The notes beneath the pieces are model-generated. The model did not search any database and had not been told where the DNA came from. It was given only the letters and a program-made list of their open reading frames with translations. From Clostridia bacterium (lineage in GTDB: Bacteria; Bacillota_E; SLMV01; PUMD01): a stretch of DNA of 46,494 nt. Position numbers and translations under genes: made by a program. Shown here in pieces: positions 6,634 through 17,276 of this stretch. Within the stretch, counting starts at the first letter, position 1, and each line of letters opens with the position of its first letter. Location of the stretch: positions 1 through 46,494 of the forward strand of contig PWUB01000243.1 of assembly GCA_003563755.1 (NCBI GenBank), in the 5' to 3' direction.

Positions 6634-9501
6634 TCACCCCTCAGGCCAGCCACCCACGCGGGCCACGTCATCCGAAGCCCCCCGCGGCGACAGCACGCGG
6701 CGCAGGAATCGGCCGGTGTATGATGTCTCGTCCGAGGCCACTTCCTCCGGGGTTCCGGTGGTAACCACCCGCCCCCCCTCCTCGCCGCCCTCGGGGCCGA
6801 GGTCTATTATGTAATCCACGCTCTTGATGATATCCAGATTGTGCTCTATGATGACCACCGTCGCCCCGTCATCCACCAGCCGCTGCAGGACCTCCAGGAG
6901 GCGCTGGATGTCAGCGCTGTGCAGGCCGGTCGTCGGCTCGTCCAAAAGGTACAGGGTCCGGCCGTTCGACCGCCGCTTAAGCTCCGAGGCCAGCTTGACA
7001 CGCTGGGCTTCTCCTCCGGACAGGGTCGTGGCCGGCTGACCCAACCTGATGTACCCCAACCCCACGTCCTGCAGCGTCCGGAGGTGGTGTTCGATCCGGG
7101 GTATGTCAGAGAAGAAGTCGTAGGCCTCGTGAACGGTCATGTTCAGAACATCGGCTATGGTTTTGCCCTTGTATCTGACCTCCAGGGTCTCACGGTTGTA
7201 GCGGCTCCCCCCGCAGACCTCGCAGGGAACGTAGACATCGGGCAAAAAGTGCATCTCAATCTTCACCGTACCCTGGCCGCTGCAGGATTCACACCTGCCG
7301 CCCTTGAGGTTGAAGCTGAACCTTCCCTTCTGGTAGCCGCGGGTGCGGGCTTCCGGAGTGCTGGCGAAGATTTCCCGGATGGGATCGAAGGCACCCGTGT
7401 AGGTTGCGGGATTGGAGCGGGGCGTACGTCCGATGGGTGACTGGTCTATTTCCACCACCTTCTGAAGGAGTCCCTTGCCGTCGATGGCATCGTGACGCCC
7501 TGCAGGGTAGTGGGCACCGTGCAGATCATGGGCCAGCTGTCGATACAGTATGTCGTGGACCAGGGTGCTCTTACCGGAACCGGACACGCCGGTGATACCG
7601 ACGAAGACATCGAGGGGGATCGTCACATCCATGCTCTTGAGGTTGTGCTCCCTGGCACCCCTGACGTGCAGACCATCCGATCCGCGAGGTCGGCGGCGGT
7701 CCGGCACGGAAATCTCCCTCGTGCCGTTGAGGTACTGGCCGGTGATCGATCTTGATGAGGCCATGATCTCAACGGGGGTTCCCTGGGCCACGATCTCACC
7801 ACCGCTCTCACCGGCACCGGGCCCGATGTCGATGATGTGATCCGAACGCAGGATGGTCTCCTCATCGTGCTCCACAACAATCAGGGTGTTGCCCAGGTCA
7901 CGGAGCCTCTCCAGGGTGTGCAGAAGGCGCTGGTTGTCCCGCGGATGCAGACCTATGCTCGGCTCGTCCAATATGTATAAAACCCCGACCAGGCCGGAGC
8001 CGATCTGGGTGGCCAGGCGGATACGCTGGGATTCCCCGCCCGCCAGTGTGGCTGCAGCGCGGCTCAGGGTCAGGTATCCCAGGCCGACATCCATGAGAAA
8101 CCTGAGCCTCTTCCTTATCTCCTGCAGAATCTGACGCGCCACCACCGCCGCCGACCCCGACAGCTGCAGCTCGTCGAAGAAGCGAAAGGCCTCCGTGATG
8201 GACATGACCGATACCTCGGCCACGTTTTTGCCCCCCACGGTAACGGCGAGACTCTCCGGCCTGAGGCGGGCCCCCCCACACGCCGAACACGCCCGCGGCA
8301 CCATGAACTCCGCGATGAAAGAACGAGTTGACTCCGAGGTGGATTCGCGGTACCGGCGCTGTAGGTTGCTGATGACCCCACCGAAGGTTCGCTTACGACG
8401 CCTCTCCCTGCCGTATCGATTACGATAGACGAAGGTCATCCGTTCACTCCCACCACCGTACAGGATCACTTCCAGCTGGGAGTCATCGAGCTGGCCCACG
8501 GGTACGTCGGTGGGTATGTTCCAGTGCCTGCACGCGGCCTGCAGGAGCTGCGGATAGTATTCACCCCGACTCCACGGCGCCACGGCACCGTCCTCCACCG
8601 ACAGGGACCCGTCGGGTATGACGAGTTCCGGATCCAAGACCGGGCTCTGTCCGAGACCGTCACAGTCGGGGCAGGCACCGTGGGGGTTGTTGAAGGAGAA
8701 CATGCGCGGCGAGAGCTCCTCGAGGCTGAAGCCGCAGTCTGGGCAGGCCATGTGCTCACTGAGCATGATGTCCTCACCGTCGATCACATCGATCACGGCC
8801 AGCCCATCCCCCCACGCCAGTGCCGTTGACAGCGAATCAGCCAGCCGGTTGCTCAGTCCCTCGCGCATGACCAGGCGATCGACCACGACCTCCACGGTGT
8901 GTCGCCGGTTCCTGTCGAGGGCTGGCACATCATCCAGAGGGAATATCTCGCCGTCCACCCGGACCCTCACGAAACCGGAACGCCGGATGTCATCGAAGAG
9001 CTTCTCGTGCTCTCCCTTGCGGTCACGGACCAGGGGGGCCAGCACCTGAAAGCGCGTATCTTCGGAGAGTCCCATGATCTGGTCCACCATCTGGTCCAGG
9101 CTCTGGCTCGAAATTCGACGACCGCACGTGGGGCAGTGGGGTTCTCCGACCCTGGCATACAAGAGCCTCAGGTAGTCGTGGATCTCGGTCACCGTCCCCA
9201 CGGTGGAACGCGGATTGTGGCTGGTGGTCTTTTGATCTATTGATATCGCGGGCGACAGCCCCTCGATGTGCTCAACGTCGGGTTTGTCCATCTGGCCGAG
9301 GAACTGGCGAGCATAGGCGGACAGCGATTCCACGTACCGACGCTGCCCCTCCGCGTATATGACATCGAAGGCGAGGGAGCTCTTACCGCTGCCGGAGATA
9401 CCTGTTACCACAACCAGCTTGTTTCGCGGGATGCTCACATCGATGTTTTTTAGATTATGCTGCCTGGCCTTTCTGACCACTATATATTCTTCTTGAGTCA
9501 C
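6634..9501 (-). CDS. uvrA: Excinuclease ABC subunit A
   Basis: A damage-sensing ABC-type ATPase of about 955 residues. It carries both nucleotide-binding domains: Walker [10 protein letters not shown] near residue 35 and GVSGSGKST near 640, and signature motifs [14 protein letters not shown] and [13 protein letters not shown]. Zinc modules are intact: CPTCGRR, CPDC with later [17 protein letters not shown] and the second-half CESC/CEVCGG pair. [20 protein letters not shown] is the conserved N-terminal signature. The GTG at 9501 is preferred to the tandem GTG at 9504 because GGAGGT is then six bases away. It starts 24 bases after the uvrB stop, in one operon with uvrB and uvrC. Confidence 0.97.
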   Translation of the reverse strand: MTQEEYIVVRKARQHNLKNIDVSIPRNKLVVVTGISGSGKSSLAFDVIYAEGQRRYVESLSAYARQFLGQMDKPDVEHIEGLSPAISIDQKTTSHNPRSTVGTVTEIHDYLRLLYARVGEPHCPTCGRRISSQSLDQMVDQIMGLSEDTRFQVLAPLVRDRKGEHEKLFDDIRRSGFVRVRVDGEIFPLDDVPALDRNRRHTVEVVVDRLVMREGLSNRLADSLSTALAWGDGLAVIDVIDGEDIMLSEHMACPDCGFSLEELSPRMFSFNNPHGACPDCDGLGQSPVLDPELVIPDGSLSVEDGAVAPWSRGEYYPQLLQAACRHWNIPTDVPVGQLDDSQLEVILYGGGSERMTFVYRNRYGRERRRKRTFGGVISNLQRRYRESTSESTRSFIAEFMVPRACSACGGARLRPESLAVTVGGKNVAEVSVMSITEAFRFFDELQLSGSAAVVARQILQEIRKRLRFLMDVGLGYLTLSRAAATLAGGESQRIRLATQIGSGLVGVLYILDEPSIGLHPRDNQRLLHTLERLRDLGNTLIVVEHDEETILRSDHIIDIGPGAGESGGEIVAQGTPVEIMASSRSITGQYLNGTREISVPDRRRPRGSDGLHVRGAREHNLKSMDVTIPLDVFVGITGVSGSGKSTLVHDILYRQLAHDLHGAHYPAGRHDAIDGKGLLQKVVEIDQSPIGRTPRSNPATYTGAFDPIREIFASTPEARTRGYQKGRFSFNLKGGRCESCSGQGTVKIEMHFLPDVYVPCEVCGGSRYNRETLEVRYKGKTIADVLNMTVHEAYDFFSDIPRIEHHLRTLQDVGLGYIRLGQPATTLSGGEAQRVKLASELKRRSNGRTLYLLDEPTTGLHSADIQRLLEVLQRLVDDGATVVIIEHNLDIIKSVDYIIDLGPEGGEEGGRVVTTGTPEEVASDETSYTGRFLRRVLSPRGASDDVARVGGWPEG

Positions 9502-9524
9502 CACCGCACCTCCGCGGGATCACA

Positions 9525-11510
9525 TCAACCTGATTTCTGCTTTCGACCTTCCAGTTCGATTATCATATCACGCAGGACCGAGGCCCGTTCAAACTCCAGG
9601 TCACCGGCTGCATGCTTCATCTCTCGCCGCAGCTTGTCGATCAATCCCGGGACATCCCGCCTGGGTACCTCCTGCAGATTCCTGCCGGCCAGGGCTTCGG
9701 GTCTGCCGACTACCCGGCTCGCCTCGATAACGTCGCGCACGGCCTTCTGAACCGTCTGGGGAGTGATCCCGTGCTCACGGTTGTGCTGCTCCTGTATTCG
9801 ACGGCGGCGGTACGTCTCCTCGATCGCCCTCTTCATGGAATGAGTGATCCTATCCCCGTACATGATGACCTTGCCGTTGATGTTGCGGGCGGCACGGCCT
9901 ATCGTCTGAATGAGGGAGGTTTCCGACCTGAGGAACCCCTCCTTGTCGGCATCCAGCACGATGACCATCGATACCTCGGGCAGGTCGAGCCCCTCCCTGA
10001 GAAGGTTAATGCCCACCAGCACGTCGAACACCCCCAAACGGAGATCCCGGATGATCTCCATACGTTCGAGGGTATCGATCTCCGAATGGAGGTAACGCAC
10101 TTTCAGGCCCAGATCGTCCAGGTAGTCGGTGAGCTCCTCGGCCATCCGCTTGGTGAGCGTCGTGATCAAGACGCGTTCGGAACGACCAACCCGGGTCTTA
10201 AGCTCACCCACCAGGTCGTCCACCTGGCCGGCCGCGGGGCGCACCTCCACCTCTGGATCCAGAAGGCCCGTGGGCCTGACGATCTGCTCCACGACACGCC
10301 TGCTGTGGGTCATCTCGTATTCGGCCGGCGTGGCGGAAACGTACAGCGCCTGGTCCACGGCATGGGAGAACTCTTTGAAAGTCAGGGGCCGGTTGTCGAA
10401 GGCGGACGGAAGCCGGAAGCCGTATTTGACCAGGGTCTCTTTGCGCGACCGGTCCCCTGCGTACATGCCGCCGATCTGGGGAACAGTCTGATGGGACTCA
10501 TCGATCACCACCAGAAAGTCCCGTGGGAAGTAGTCGAGCAGGGTGTACGGGGGTTCCCCGGGCCGGCGACCCGTGAGGTGCCGGGAGTAGTTCTCGATAC
10601 CGGTACAGTAACCAACCTCGCCTAGCATCGCCAGGTCGTACCTGGTGCGCTGCTCCAACCGCTGGGCCTCCAGCAGTTTCCCTTCGTCGCGCAGCTCGCG
10701 CAGGCGCTCCTCCAGCTCCAGCTCGATGGAGGTGACAGCCCGCTGACGTTTCTCCCGCTCGGTTATATAGTGGGTAGCAGGATATATCACCACGTGGTCA
10801 CGCTCTGAAACTACCTCACCGGTGAGGGTGTCCGTCTCGGTGAGGCGGTCGATTTCATCACCGAACATCTCCACCCGCACCGCGTTCTCCGTGGACGATG
10901 CCGGGAATATGTCGAGGACATCCCCACGGACCCGGAACGTACCCCGGCGGAAATCCACATCATTTCGCCGGTACTGCACGTCGACGAGCCGGCGCATTAT
11001 GTCATCTCGATCCATGCGGGCCCCCCGGCGCAGGGACACCATCAGGTCCCCGTAATCCTCAGGCGAACCCAGGCCGTAGATGCAGGACACCGAGGCCACC
11101 ACGATCACGTCGCGCCGTTCCAGCAGGGAGCAGGTGGCGGAGTGCCGGAGCTTGTCTATCTCATCGTTGACCAGGACATCTTTTTCAATATAGGTGTCGG
11201 TCTGGGGTAAGTAAGCCTCGGGCTGGTAGTAATCGTAGTAGCTCACGAAATACTCAACGGCGTTGTCCGGGAAGAACTCCCGAAACTCGCTGCACAGCTG
11301 GGCTGCCAGGGTCTTATTGTGGGCGACGACCAGGGTGGGACGCTGAAGCTGCTCGATCACGCAGGCAACGGTATAGGTTTTACCCGACCCGGTCACGCCC
11401 AGCAGGGTGGCTGCTGGTGCACCATCCCGAAACATGCAGCTGAGCTCCTCGATAGCCCGGGGCTGATCTCCGCGCGGTGTGAAGTCAGACGTGAGTTTGA
11501 AGCGCGACAT
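9525..11510 (-). CDS. uvrB: Excinuclease ABC subunit B
   Basis: The DNA helicase-like subunit that receives the lesion from UvrA and recruits UvrC; about 661 residues. Motifs: Walker [15 protein letters not shown], the beta-hairpin [29 protein letters not shown] (motif II), [18 protein letters not shown], and the C-terminal UVR motif [19 protein letters not shown]. The ATG at 11510 is chosen over a GTG nine bases upstream because the GAGAAGG Shine-Dalgarno then sits eight bases away. It is first in the operon, behind a promoter that contains a LexA box. Confidence 0.97.
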   Translation of the reverse strand: MSRFKLTSDFTPRGDQPRAIEELSCMFRDGAPAATLLGVTGSGKTYTVACVIEQLQRPTLVVAHNKTLAAQLCSEFREFFPDNAVEYFVSYYDYYQPEAYLPQTDTYIEKDVLVNDEIDKLRHSATCSLLERRDVIVVASVSCIYGLGSPEDYGDLMVSLRRGARMDRDDIMRRLVDVQYRRNDVDFRRGTFRVRGDVLDIFPASSTENAVRVEMFGDEIDRLTETDTLTGEVVSERDHVVIYPATHYITEREKRQRAVTSIELELEERLRELRDEGKLLEAQRLEQRTRYDLAMLGEVGYCTGIENYSRHLTGRRPGEPPYTLLDYFPRDFLVVIDESHQTVPQIGGMYAGDRSRKETLVKYGFRLPSAFDNRPLTFKEFSHAVDQALYVSATPAEYEMTHSRRVVEQIVRPTGLLDPEVEVRPAAGQVDDLVGELKTRVGRSERVLITTLTKRMAEELTDYLDDLGLKVRYLHSEIDTLERMEIIRDLRLGVFDVLVGINLLREGLDLPEVSMVIVLDADKEGFLRSETSLIQTIGRAARNINGKVIMYGDRITHSMKRAIEETYRRRRIQEQHNREHGITPQTVQKAVRDVIEASRVVGRPEALAGRNLQEVPRRDVPGLIDKLRREMKHAAGDLEFERASVLRDMIIELEGRKQKSG

Positions 11511-11546
11511 GCTCTGCACCTTCTCCCACCGTGTAGCTACACAGCC

Positions 11547-11575
11547 ACTCTACCATCGAACGGACGTTCGTGCAA
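11547..11575 (-). promoter_or_regulatory. Promoter of the uvrBAC operon
   Basis: On the minus strand TTGCAC (11570-11575), a 17-base spacer and TAGAGT (11547-11552) fit a housekeeping promoter. The start site would be near 11540, about 30 bases before the uvrB ATG. It lies just after the stop codon of the upstream PDZ gene, so uvrBAC can be expressed independently of the division cluster. Confidence 0.7.
11557..11570. promoter_or_regulatory. LexA (Cheo-type) SOS box
   Basis: CGAACGGACGTTCG contains the exact GAAC-N4-GTTC core of the Gram-positive SOS box, with C and G flanks as in the B. subtilis consensus. It fills the spacer between the -35 and -10 hexamers of the uvrB promoter, the position expected for repression by LexA. 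The box is also a 14-base sequence with five-base perfect arms. Confidence 0.85.
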
Positions 11576-11578
11576 GGG

Positions 11579-12829
11579 TCAGCGGGGCGTGAATCGACGG
11601 AGCAACCAGCGCCACATGCGACCGGCAAAACCGACGGTGCCGAGGTTCACGTGCGCCCTGTCACCAGGCTCCGGCGCAGTGACGATCCGCAGGTCAGCAC
11701 CGCGCGGTCCTCCCCGCAAGCGGAGTTCACGACCATCCCGGTACACGGTCACCGTCACGTCTCCCCCGGCGTCGGCGACCGTTGTCGAGAGCTCCGCACG
11801 GGTGAGTACCGGTTCACCGTCCACCGCCAGGATGACATCACCCCGCTTGAGCCCGAGTGTGCGACCAAAGCCGGCGGGGCCCGCCTCCATCACCACCACT
11901 CCCTGGTGGTGCGCCTTGAAACGGGGCCGACCCCTCAGCTGCTGCCGGCTTCCATACTTGATCATCGCCTCGTGTCCCAGGGCGCTGAACAGGGCAGCCA
12001 CCCAGATGAGGCTCCTCATGCGAGTTATTCCCCAGCTCAACACCAACAGCACCGCACTGAATATCCACAGGTGCTGAGCGCTCTGCCGTGCCCGCCGCCG
12101 CGGCATCTCGGTCACAGCCAGGTCTGAGTACCCGAGGGCCGCCACCACGGAGGTGAGTACCCGTGCCCAGTCCCCTCCCGGCACCGGCGTTTCGATCAGG
12201 GGCCACCAATCAGGCATCTGCGTGGCCTGGGAGAGGTACTCCGGCGGCACCTGGAGGAGAAATATGATGAGAAGGGGGATCGGCCAAAAGCGCTGAATCA
12301 GGTATCCACCCGCCACCGACCTATCCGGCCGCCGGAAGTACACCGGGGTGCTGACGGTATCACCGCTGAACAGCACCAGGATCCCCTCCATCAGGTGCAG
12401 TATGGCGACCAGGGCGAGGATTCCCGGTGCATTTATCTCAGGCGGCCATCCCAGTATCAAGTGTGCCATGACCAGCAGCCCCGCCGCGTATGAAAAGCAG
12501 AGAAATCGCGGGTTGATCAGCATCAGGGCCAGGGCTACCGGCCACAGGTACATCACGTCCGGTGGAAAGAGCACCACGCCGGTGAAAAGCAGGATCATGC
12601 TGCCGACGACTCCCGCCGCAACACCGTACACGGCGGCGGTGGCCGTGCTCCTGAGGGGATCGTTGATCACGAAGCCGTGAATCTTCTTCTCCATGCGGGA
12701 CAGCCGCCGGTACTGCATCCATACCAGCAGGGTTACCAGCCAGAAAAGGATCCCGGAGATGCTCACCGGCAGTATACCCATGGGAACACGAACAGCGATG
12801 TCTCTCATCAGCTGAATGAGCGGATGCAA
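11579..12829 (-). CDS. Polytopic membrane protein with C-terminal PDZ domain (MinJ-like position)
   Basis: A 416-residue protein with about eight hydrophobic segments in its first 290 residues, then a cytoplasmic or surface PDZ domain (around 305-385; GVVVMEAGPAGFGRTLGLKR then GDVILAVDGEPVLTRAEL). It occupies the place of B. subtilis yvjD/minJ, between the S41 protease and uvrB, and has the same multi-TM plus PDZ architecture. MinJ bridges DivIVA and MinD in division-site selection, so a division or polarity scaffold is inferred from synteny; sequence similarity itself cannot be judged here. The start is a TTG with GGAGGGGG ten bases upstream. Confidence 0.75.
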   Translation of the reverse strand: MHPLIQLMRDIAVRVPMGILPVSISGILFWLVTLLVWMQYRRLSRMEKKIHGFVINDPLRSTATAAVYGVAAGVVGSMILLFTGVVLFPPDVMYLWPVALALMLINPRFLCFSYAAGLLVMAHLILGWPPEINAPGILALVAILHLMEGILVLFSGDTVSTPVYFRRPDRSVAGGYLIQRFWPIPLLIIFLLQVPPEYLSQATQMPDWWPLIETPVPGGDWARVLTSVVAALGYSDLAVTEMPRRRARQSAQHLWIFSAVLLVLSWGITRMRSLIWVAALFSALGHEAMIKYGSRQQLRGRPRFKAHHQGVVVMEAGPAGFGRTLGLKRGDVILAVDGEPVLTRAELSTTVADAGGDVTVTVYRDGRELRLRGGPRGADLRIVTAPEPGDRAHVNLGTVGFAGRMWRWLLRRFTPR

Positions 12830-12880
12830 GCTCTCTACGCCCCCTCCGGTACAGGACGTACCAGGGATTTTTGATCTCGC

Positions 12881-14158
12881 TCAGTCCTGTTTGTCCCTCA
12901 AGATCTCCATGGCGCGCCGAAGCTGGGGATCTTGCTCGGGATCACCCATTATCCCATCCTCCGGCCATTCGACCTCGAAGTCCGGCTCGAGACCCCCTTC
13001 TTCCTCTATGCTGTAACCATCAGGGGTAAGATATCGTTCGGTCGTCAGTTTCATTCCCGACGGCCTATCGGGATCCAGGTAATACAACCGCTGCACCGAC
13101 CCCTTACCGAACGTCTTCACACCGACCAGGGGAACTCCCATTTGGTCCCGAAGGGCCCCGGCGATGATCTCCGAAGCGCTGGCGCTGAACTCGTTCACCA
13201 GCACCACCAGGGGAAGCGGGTACTCGGGACCCGTGACCTCCCTCACTTCGCCCTCGCCGTCCCGGTCGACGGTCCTGACCACGGGACCGGCGGGCAGGAA
13301 AATCGATGCCACCTCCACGCATTCATCGAGAGTACCCCCCGGATTGTTGCGGAGGTCCAGGATGATCCCCGCTACCCCGGCATCCTCCAGCTCTTCCAGG
13401 TGATACCTCACCTGCTGGGGAGTATGACCGGTGAATCTGCTTATGACCAGTACTCCGATGTCACCGTCGAGCACCTCGGAGCTGACCGTGGGAATCTCGA
13501 TGTTGTCGCGTTCGATGTGAAAGACGAGGGTGCGTGGGGCACGTCCGTCGCCGGGACGTTCAACCTCGACGGTGACCACTTCCCCGACCGGTCCGCGGAT
13601 CATCTCGGCCACGAACTCCGCGGACATTCCCACCACATCCACACCATCCACGCTCAGTATACGATCTCCGGGCCTGAGGCCGACGGGTTCATCCTCGTCA
13701 GCCCCCTCGTACGGGGTGGTCGCAGCCGGACTGTCCTCGAAGGGAACCAGGATGGTAACATATCCCTTCACATCCAGAATGGACGCACCTATCCCCGAGT
13801 ACTCGCCCTCCACCGTCTCCCGCCTGAAGTCCCGGAGGGCCGAGGCATCAAAGTACATCGAATAGGGATCTCCGACGGCTTGCACTGTACCGCGGATCGC
13901 CCCCTCGACCAGCTGCTCCACACCGACATCATCCACATCGATGTAGTTTTGCAGTATGAGCTCAACGGTACGCAGGAGCTCGTCGTAGTTTTCGGCTTCG
14001 GTAAGGCTATCACCGTAGGCCTCGGGTTGGGCGGGCGTTGACAGGTACAGGTTAGCGAATCCGAAAGTCAGCAGCGCGGATACCAGGACGCAGACGATCA
14101 GGATTCCGATGGCCTGCCCCCTGGCCATCCTTATGATGCCCGTCTCCTCATCCCTCAA
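12881..14158 (-). CDS. S41-family C-terminal processing peptidase
   Basis: A 425-residue exported serine protease of the CtpA/CtpB type. An N-terminal membrane anchor (residues 16-38, IGILIVCVLVSALLTFGFAN) leads to a PDZ domain (near 115-195, LRPGDRILSVDGVDVVGMSA) and the S41 catalytic domain. The Ser lies in NEFSASASEII and the Lys in KTFGKGSVQRLYYL, the family's Ser/Lys dyad. The start is a TTG at 14158 backed by AAGGAGGGG nine bases upstream. In B. subtilis CtpB sits beside minJ and acts in signalling proteolysis. Here it lies between the M23 hydrolase and the PDZ membrane protein, so it may process an envelope or division protein. Confidence 0.92.
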   Translation of the reverse strand: MRDEETGIIRMARGQAIGILIVCVLVSALLTFGFANLYLSTPAQPEAYGDSLTEAENYDELLRTVELILQNYIDVDDVGVEQLVEGAIRGTVQAVGDPYSMYFDASALRDFRRETVEGEYSGIGASILDVKGYVTILVPFEDSPAATTPYEGADEDEPVGLRPGDRILSVDGVDVVGMSAEFVAEMIRGPVGEVVTVEVERPGDGRAPRTLVFHIERDNIEIPTVSSEVLDGDIGVLVISRFTGHTPQQVRYHLEELEDAGVAGIILDLRNNPGGTLDECVEVASIFLPAGPVVRTVDRDGEGEVREVTGPEYPLPLVVLVNEFSASASEIIAGALRDQMGVPLVGVKTFGKGSVQRLYYLDPDRPSGMKLTTERYLTPDGYSIEEEGGLEPDFEVEWPEDGIMGDPEQDPQLRRAMEILRDKQD

Positions 14159-14365
14159 GGCTTTACACCCCTCCTTCTGCGTGCGCCGATGCCGATCTCA
14201 GCCCGAACGATAGATTATGCGCACGGGCGATCATGTTCGGCGCCTGTAAAGTGCCTCATTAAAAGGATATTTGAAGTGAGGGAATATTTCCACTAAGAAA
14301 TGATGCCACGCTCCGCGGTGCGCTGTTGCATGCCTCCCGTGAGCCGATGGTTTGCGCCGGTAGCC

Positions 14366-15202
14366 CTACCTCGAAGGAAGGAAGTCTACGGGGTTTTGGG
14401 GCTCGCCGTCCACCCTCACCTCGAAATGCAGGTGGGGCCCGGTGGACATGCCCGTGGTGCCGACCCGGGCTATTGCCTGCCCCATGGTCACATCGTCGCC
14501 GGCACTCACCAGGAGGGTGGAGGCATGGGCATACAGGGTCGTCAGGTTACTTGTGTGCGCCACTATGACGGTCAGACCGTAACCTCCCATCCAGCCAGCG
14601 TCCAGCACCACACCCGGTCCGGCGGAGCGAATGGTGGTACCCGATGCCGCCGCCAGGTCGATGCCGCTGTGCATCCGCCACTCTCCCAGTACGGGGTGGA
14701 AGCGTCGTCCGAAGGGAGATGAGATCCAGTAGGTACCGCTGTCCAGGGGCCAGTCCAGGAATACGATGCCCTCTTGCAGGGCGAGCTCCTGCTGCTTTTC
14801 GATGATCTCCTGCGTTATCTGCTCGGAGCGGCGCTCCATCTCGTCGAGGGCATCCCGGTATTCTCTCTGCTGGCTGGTGAGCTCATTCAGTCTCCGTTCG
14901 TAGCTGGCGACCTGCGCCCGAAGCTCATCCCGCTTGCTGGCAACCTCAGCTCGTCGCTCGGCGGCTTCGGCCTCCAGAGCCTCGCACTCCAGCTTGTGTT
15001 GCTCGACGGCAGCTCTCTGTTCACTGACGGCCTCCACTATGCTGACATCCTGGTCCACTATCTCCCTGAGCATCTGGAACCTGCGGACGAAGTCACTGAA
15101 AGTGGTGGCGCTCAGCAGCACCTCCAGGTAGCTGACGGTGCCCAGCTCGTACATCGCACGCACCCGGCGGTGAAGGAGGTCGACGCGCCGGTCAAGCTCC
15201 AT
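14366..15202 (-). pseudogene. M23 (LytM) murein hydrolase of EnvC type, C-terminal part after in-frame stop
   Basis: This 278-residue frame continues the gene at 15209-15559 in the same reading frame after a single TAA. Its coiled coil (about 1-140) is followed by an M23 domain with all metal and catalytic residues: MHSGIDLA (His/Asp), TLYAHAS and GPHLHFEV (HxH). Unlike E. coli EnvC, whose LytM domain is degenerate, this one looks catalytic. On its own it lacks a signal peptide, and the ATG at 15202 has GGAG directly against it, a poor initiation site. In context it should be the hydrolase activated by the adjacent FtsEX complex. It is either a true nonsense mutation, a sequencing error or a read-through. 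Confidence 0.75.
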
Positions 15203-15208
15203 CTCCGC

Positions 15209-15559
15209 TTACTCGAGGTCGGCAACCGCCTGCAACACCTCCAGCTCGGCTATCTCCAGGGCAACCTCGGCCCTCTCCAGCTCGGATTCAACAGTTCGAA
15301 GCTCCAGCTGGGTCTTTCCCAGGTTGCGGGAGACTCCCGCCGCCTCGCTCTGCAGCTGAGTCAGGTTCCTCTGGAACTGATCGATATTGCCCTGGATCTG
15401 CGAGAGTCTGTCATTGAGCTCCTGTATCTCGTCTCTCAGGTTGGGAGCACGAGCGTGGGATACAGCCTCGAAGGCCCAAGCAGCAATCAGACACACCAGG
15501 ACGAGGCATACGATGTAACAGTAGGTCATTCGAGGGATCCGCTCATGCATCCTTACCAT
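15209..15559 (-). pseudogene. EnvC-type hydrolase, N-terminal signal peptide and coiled coil before in-frame stop
   Basis: A 116-residue product with an N-terminal hydrophobic segment (residues 11-30, MTYCYIVCLVLVCLIAAWAF) that would serve as signal peptide, then an uninterrupted coiled coil (LRDEIQELNDRLSQIQGNID and on). It stops at TAA (15209-15211), while the next codons GCG-GAG-ATG-GAG in the same frame resume the coiled coil and lead to the LytM domain. Joined, the protein would be about 397 residues, the normal size of FtsEX-linked EnvC-like hydrolases. It begins nine bases after ftsX. Confidence 0.75.
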
Positions 15560-15568
15560 CGCCTTCCA

Positions 15569-16453
15569 CTAGATCCTTACGTATCGTCGTACTGAGAACC
15601 AGCTGCTGATGAGACCTATCAGCACACCGCAGGCCGCCAACAGCTGGGCCAGATTCTCAAGTAGCGGCCTGGGTCCAACCAGCGGCACAAAGGGCAGGGA
15701 GGTCTGTGCCACTGAGAACAGGTCGATGTACCCCCAGGCTATGACACCTCCGGCAACGGCGGCTCCCAGCAAGCCGAGGCCCATTCCTTCCACGAGAAGA
15801 GGCCCGCTTATGAACCCCGAGGTGGCTCCGACGAGGCGCATCACCTCTATCTCGTCACGCCGAGCGTGGATCGACAGCCGCACGGTGTTGCTGATCAGAA
15901 GAAACGTGACGACCGCCAGCAGAAACACCAGGCTCACTCCGGCCGTCCGCAGAGCCTCGGTCATGGCATAGATCCTGTCCACCACCTCCCGCTGGTACAC
16001 CACGTCCTGGATGCCATCGAACTCGGCGAGGGCGCCGACCACCGTCTGGGTGTCAGAGGCGCTCAGGACCGAAACCTCGACCGAATCCCGAAGCGGGTTG
16101 TCCTCCTCAACGGCGTCCAGGAGATCTGCCTGCGATCCGAACTGCTCCCTCAAGCGATCAAGAGCCTGTTCCCTGGATATGAACAGCACATTCCTCACGC
16201 CCGGTATCGCCCGGATCCTCTCGATGAGAGTTTGCTGCTGTGCCCGGTCGAACTCCGGATGGCAGTACGCCACCACTTCGACCTGTTCCTCGAGCACATC
16301 AGCCACGTGAGCCAGGTTGGCGGCCAACAGGAGAAAGAACGCGAGCACCGTCAGGGAGATGGCCACCGTCCCGACGGACGCGAAACTCATGAGACCGTGC
16401 GCGAATATACCCTTGAAGCCTTCAACGACCGATCGCTTGAGAAGCCTCCACAT
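15569..16453 (-). CDS. ftsX: Cell division protein FtsX
   Basis: The membrane subunit of the FtsEX ABC-like complex, about 294 residues. It has the FtsX layout: an N-terminal membrane segment (near residue 25-45, SVGTVAISLTVLAFFLLLAA), an extracellular domain of about 120 residues (VEVVAYCHPEFDRAQQQTLI), and three C-terminal membrane segments. MRLVGATSGFISGPLLVEGM is the conserved FtsX/permease block. The ATG at 16453 is used because AGGGAGGT lies ten bases ahead; it overlaps the end of ftsE by 32 bases. FtsX transmits FtsE ATP hydrolysis to an extracellular murein hydrolase, here the M23 protein encoded next. Confidence 0.93.
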   Translation of the reverse strand: MWRLLKRSVVEGFKGIFAHGLMSFASVGTVAISLTVLAFFLLLAANLAHVADVLEEQVEVVAYCHPEFDRAQQQTLIERIRAIPGVRNVLFISREQALDRLREQFGSQADLLDAVEEDNPLRDSVEVSVLSASDTQTVVGALAEFDGIQDVVYQREVVDRIYAMTEALRTAGVSLVFLLAVVTFLLISNTVRLSIHARRDEIEVMRLVGATSGFISGPLLVEGMGLGLLGAAVAGGVIAWGYIDLFSVAQTSLPFVPLVGPRPLLENLAQLLAACGVLIGLISSWFSVRRYVRI

Positions 16454-17135
16454 GGTCGCTGTAACCTCCCTGGGCGTCATCCCTAATCAACCGCCCGTAG
16501 CGGAGTTCAAGGACCCGCTTTTTCATAGCATCGACGATCGGCCAGTCGTGGGTGGCCACCAGCACCGTCGCCCCTCGCTTGTTGAGACCCTCCAGCAGAC
16601 TCATAATATCCCACGACGTATCGCGGTCGAGATTACCCGTAGGCTCATCCGCCAGGATGACGGGAGGCGTATTGGCCACCGCCCGTGCCAGCGACACCCG
16701 CTGCTGCTCGCCGCCCGAGAGCTGCCTGGGATAAGCATCTTCCCGCCCGAGCAGTCCCACCATCTCGAGAACCGCGGGAACGCGCCGCCTGATGTACGAG
16801 ACGGGCGCCCCGGTCACTTCCAGGGCGAACGCAATATTATCGTACACGGTCCGCGATTCTAGAAGCTTGAAGTCCTGAAAGACAACCCCCAGGTTTCTCC
16901 TGAGACGCGGTATGTGCCGGCGCACAAGCCGGTTCAGGTTCATACCGCCCACCATGAGCGTCCCATCGGTGGGTTTGTCCTCGGCGTACAGCAGCCTGAT
17001 AAAGGTCGACTTGCCCGCTCCGCTGGGACCGGTCAGGAAGACAAACTCGCCCCTACGTATATCAACAGTCACGTCGTCCAGCGCCGTGACATCCCCATAT
17101 TCCTTGGTAACATGGCTCATCACGATCATTGTCAT
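16422..17135 (-). CDS. ftsE: Cell division ATP-binding protein FtsE
   Basis: An ABC ATPase of 237 residues. Motifs: Walker A LTGPSGAGKSTFIRLLY (residue 35 onward), Q-loop NLGVVFQDFKLLESRTVYDN, which is diagnostic for FtsE, signature LSGGEQQRVSLARA, Walker B VILADEPTGNLD and H-loop ATHDWPIV. It is first in the cluster ftsE-ftsX-M23 hydrolase-S41 protease-PDZ protein. The ATG at 17135 or the one at 17129 could start it; GGGGGA upstream suits the latter slightly better. The C terminus overlaps ftsX. With FtsX it couples division-site cues to peptidoglycan hydrolysis. Confidence 0.95.
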   Translation of the reverse strand: MTMIVMSHVTKEYGDVTALDDVTVDIRRGEFVFLTGPSGAGKSTFIRLLYAEDKPTDGTLMVGGMNLNRLVRRHIPRLRRNLGVVFQDFKLLESRTVYDNIAFALEVTGAPVSYIRRRVPAVLEMVGLLGREDAYPRQLSGGEQQRVSLARAVANTPPVILADEPTGNLDRDTSWDIMSLLEGLNKRGATVLVATHDWPIVDAMKKRVLELRYGRLIRDDAQGGYSDHVEASQAIGR

Positions 17136-17276
17136 CCCCCACAGTCAGTGCGTAACACATAGCAAGTGCGCATCTGCACGCAGCCCAGAGCGCCGGGAAT
17201 CGTGTTCCCGAGGATCATCGACAGATGGCACTGATATCAACAGAGTTGCACATGAGTTTCGACTGAGTCGTTCGAC

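Noticed and set aside
9612..10625. 337-codon plus-strand frame opposite uvrB
   Set aside because: uvrB is unambiguous and the frame lacks a start signal and protein features.
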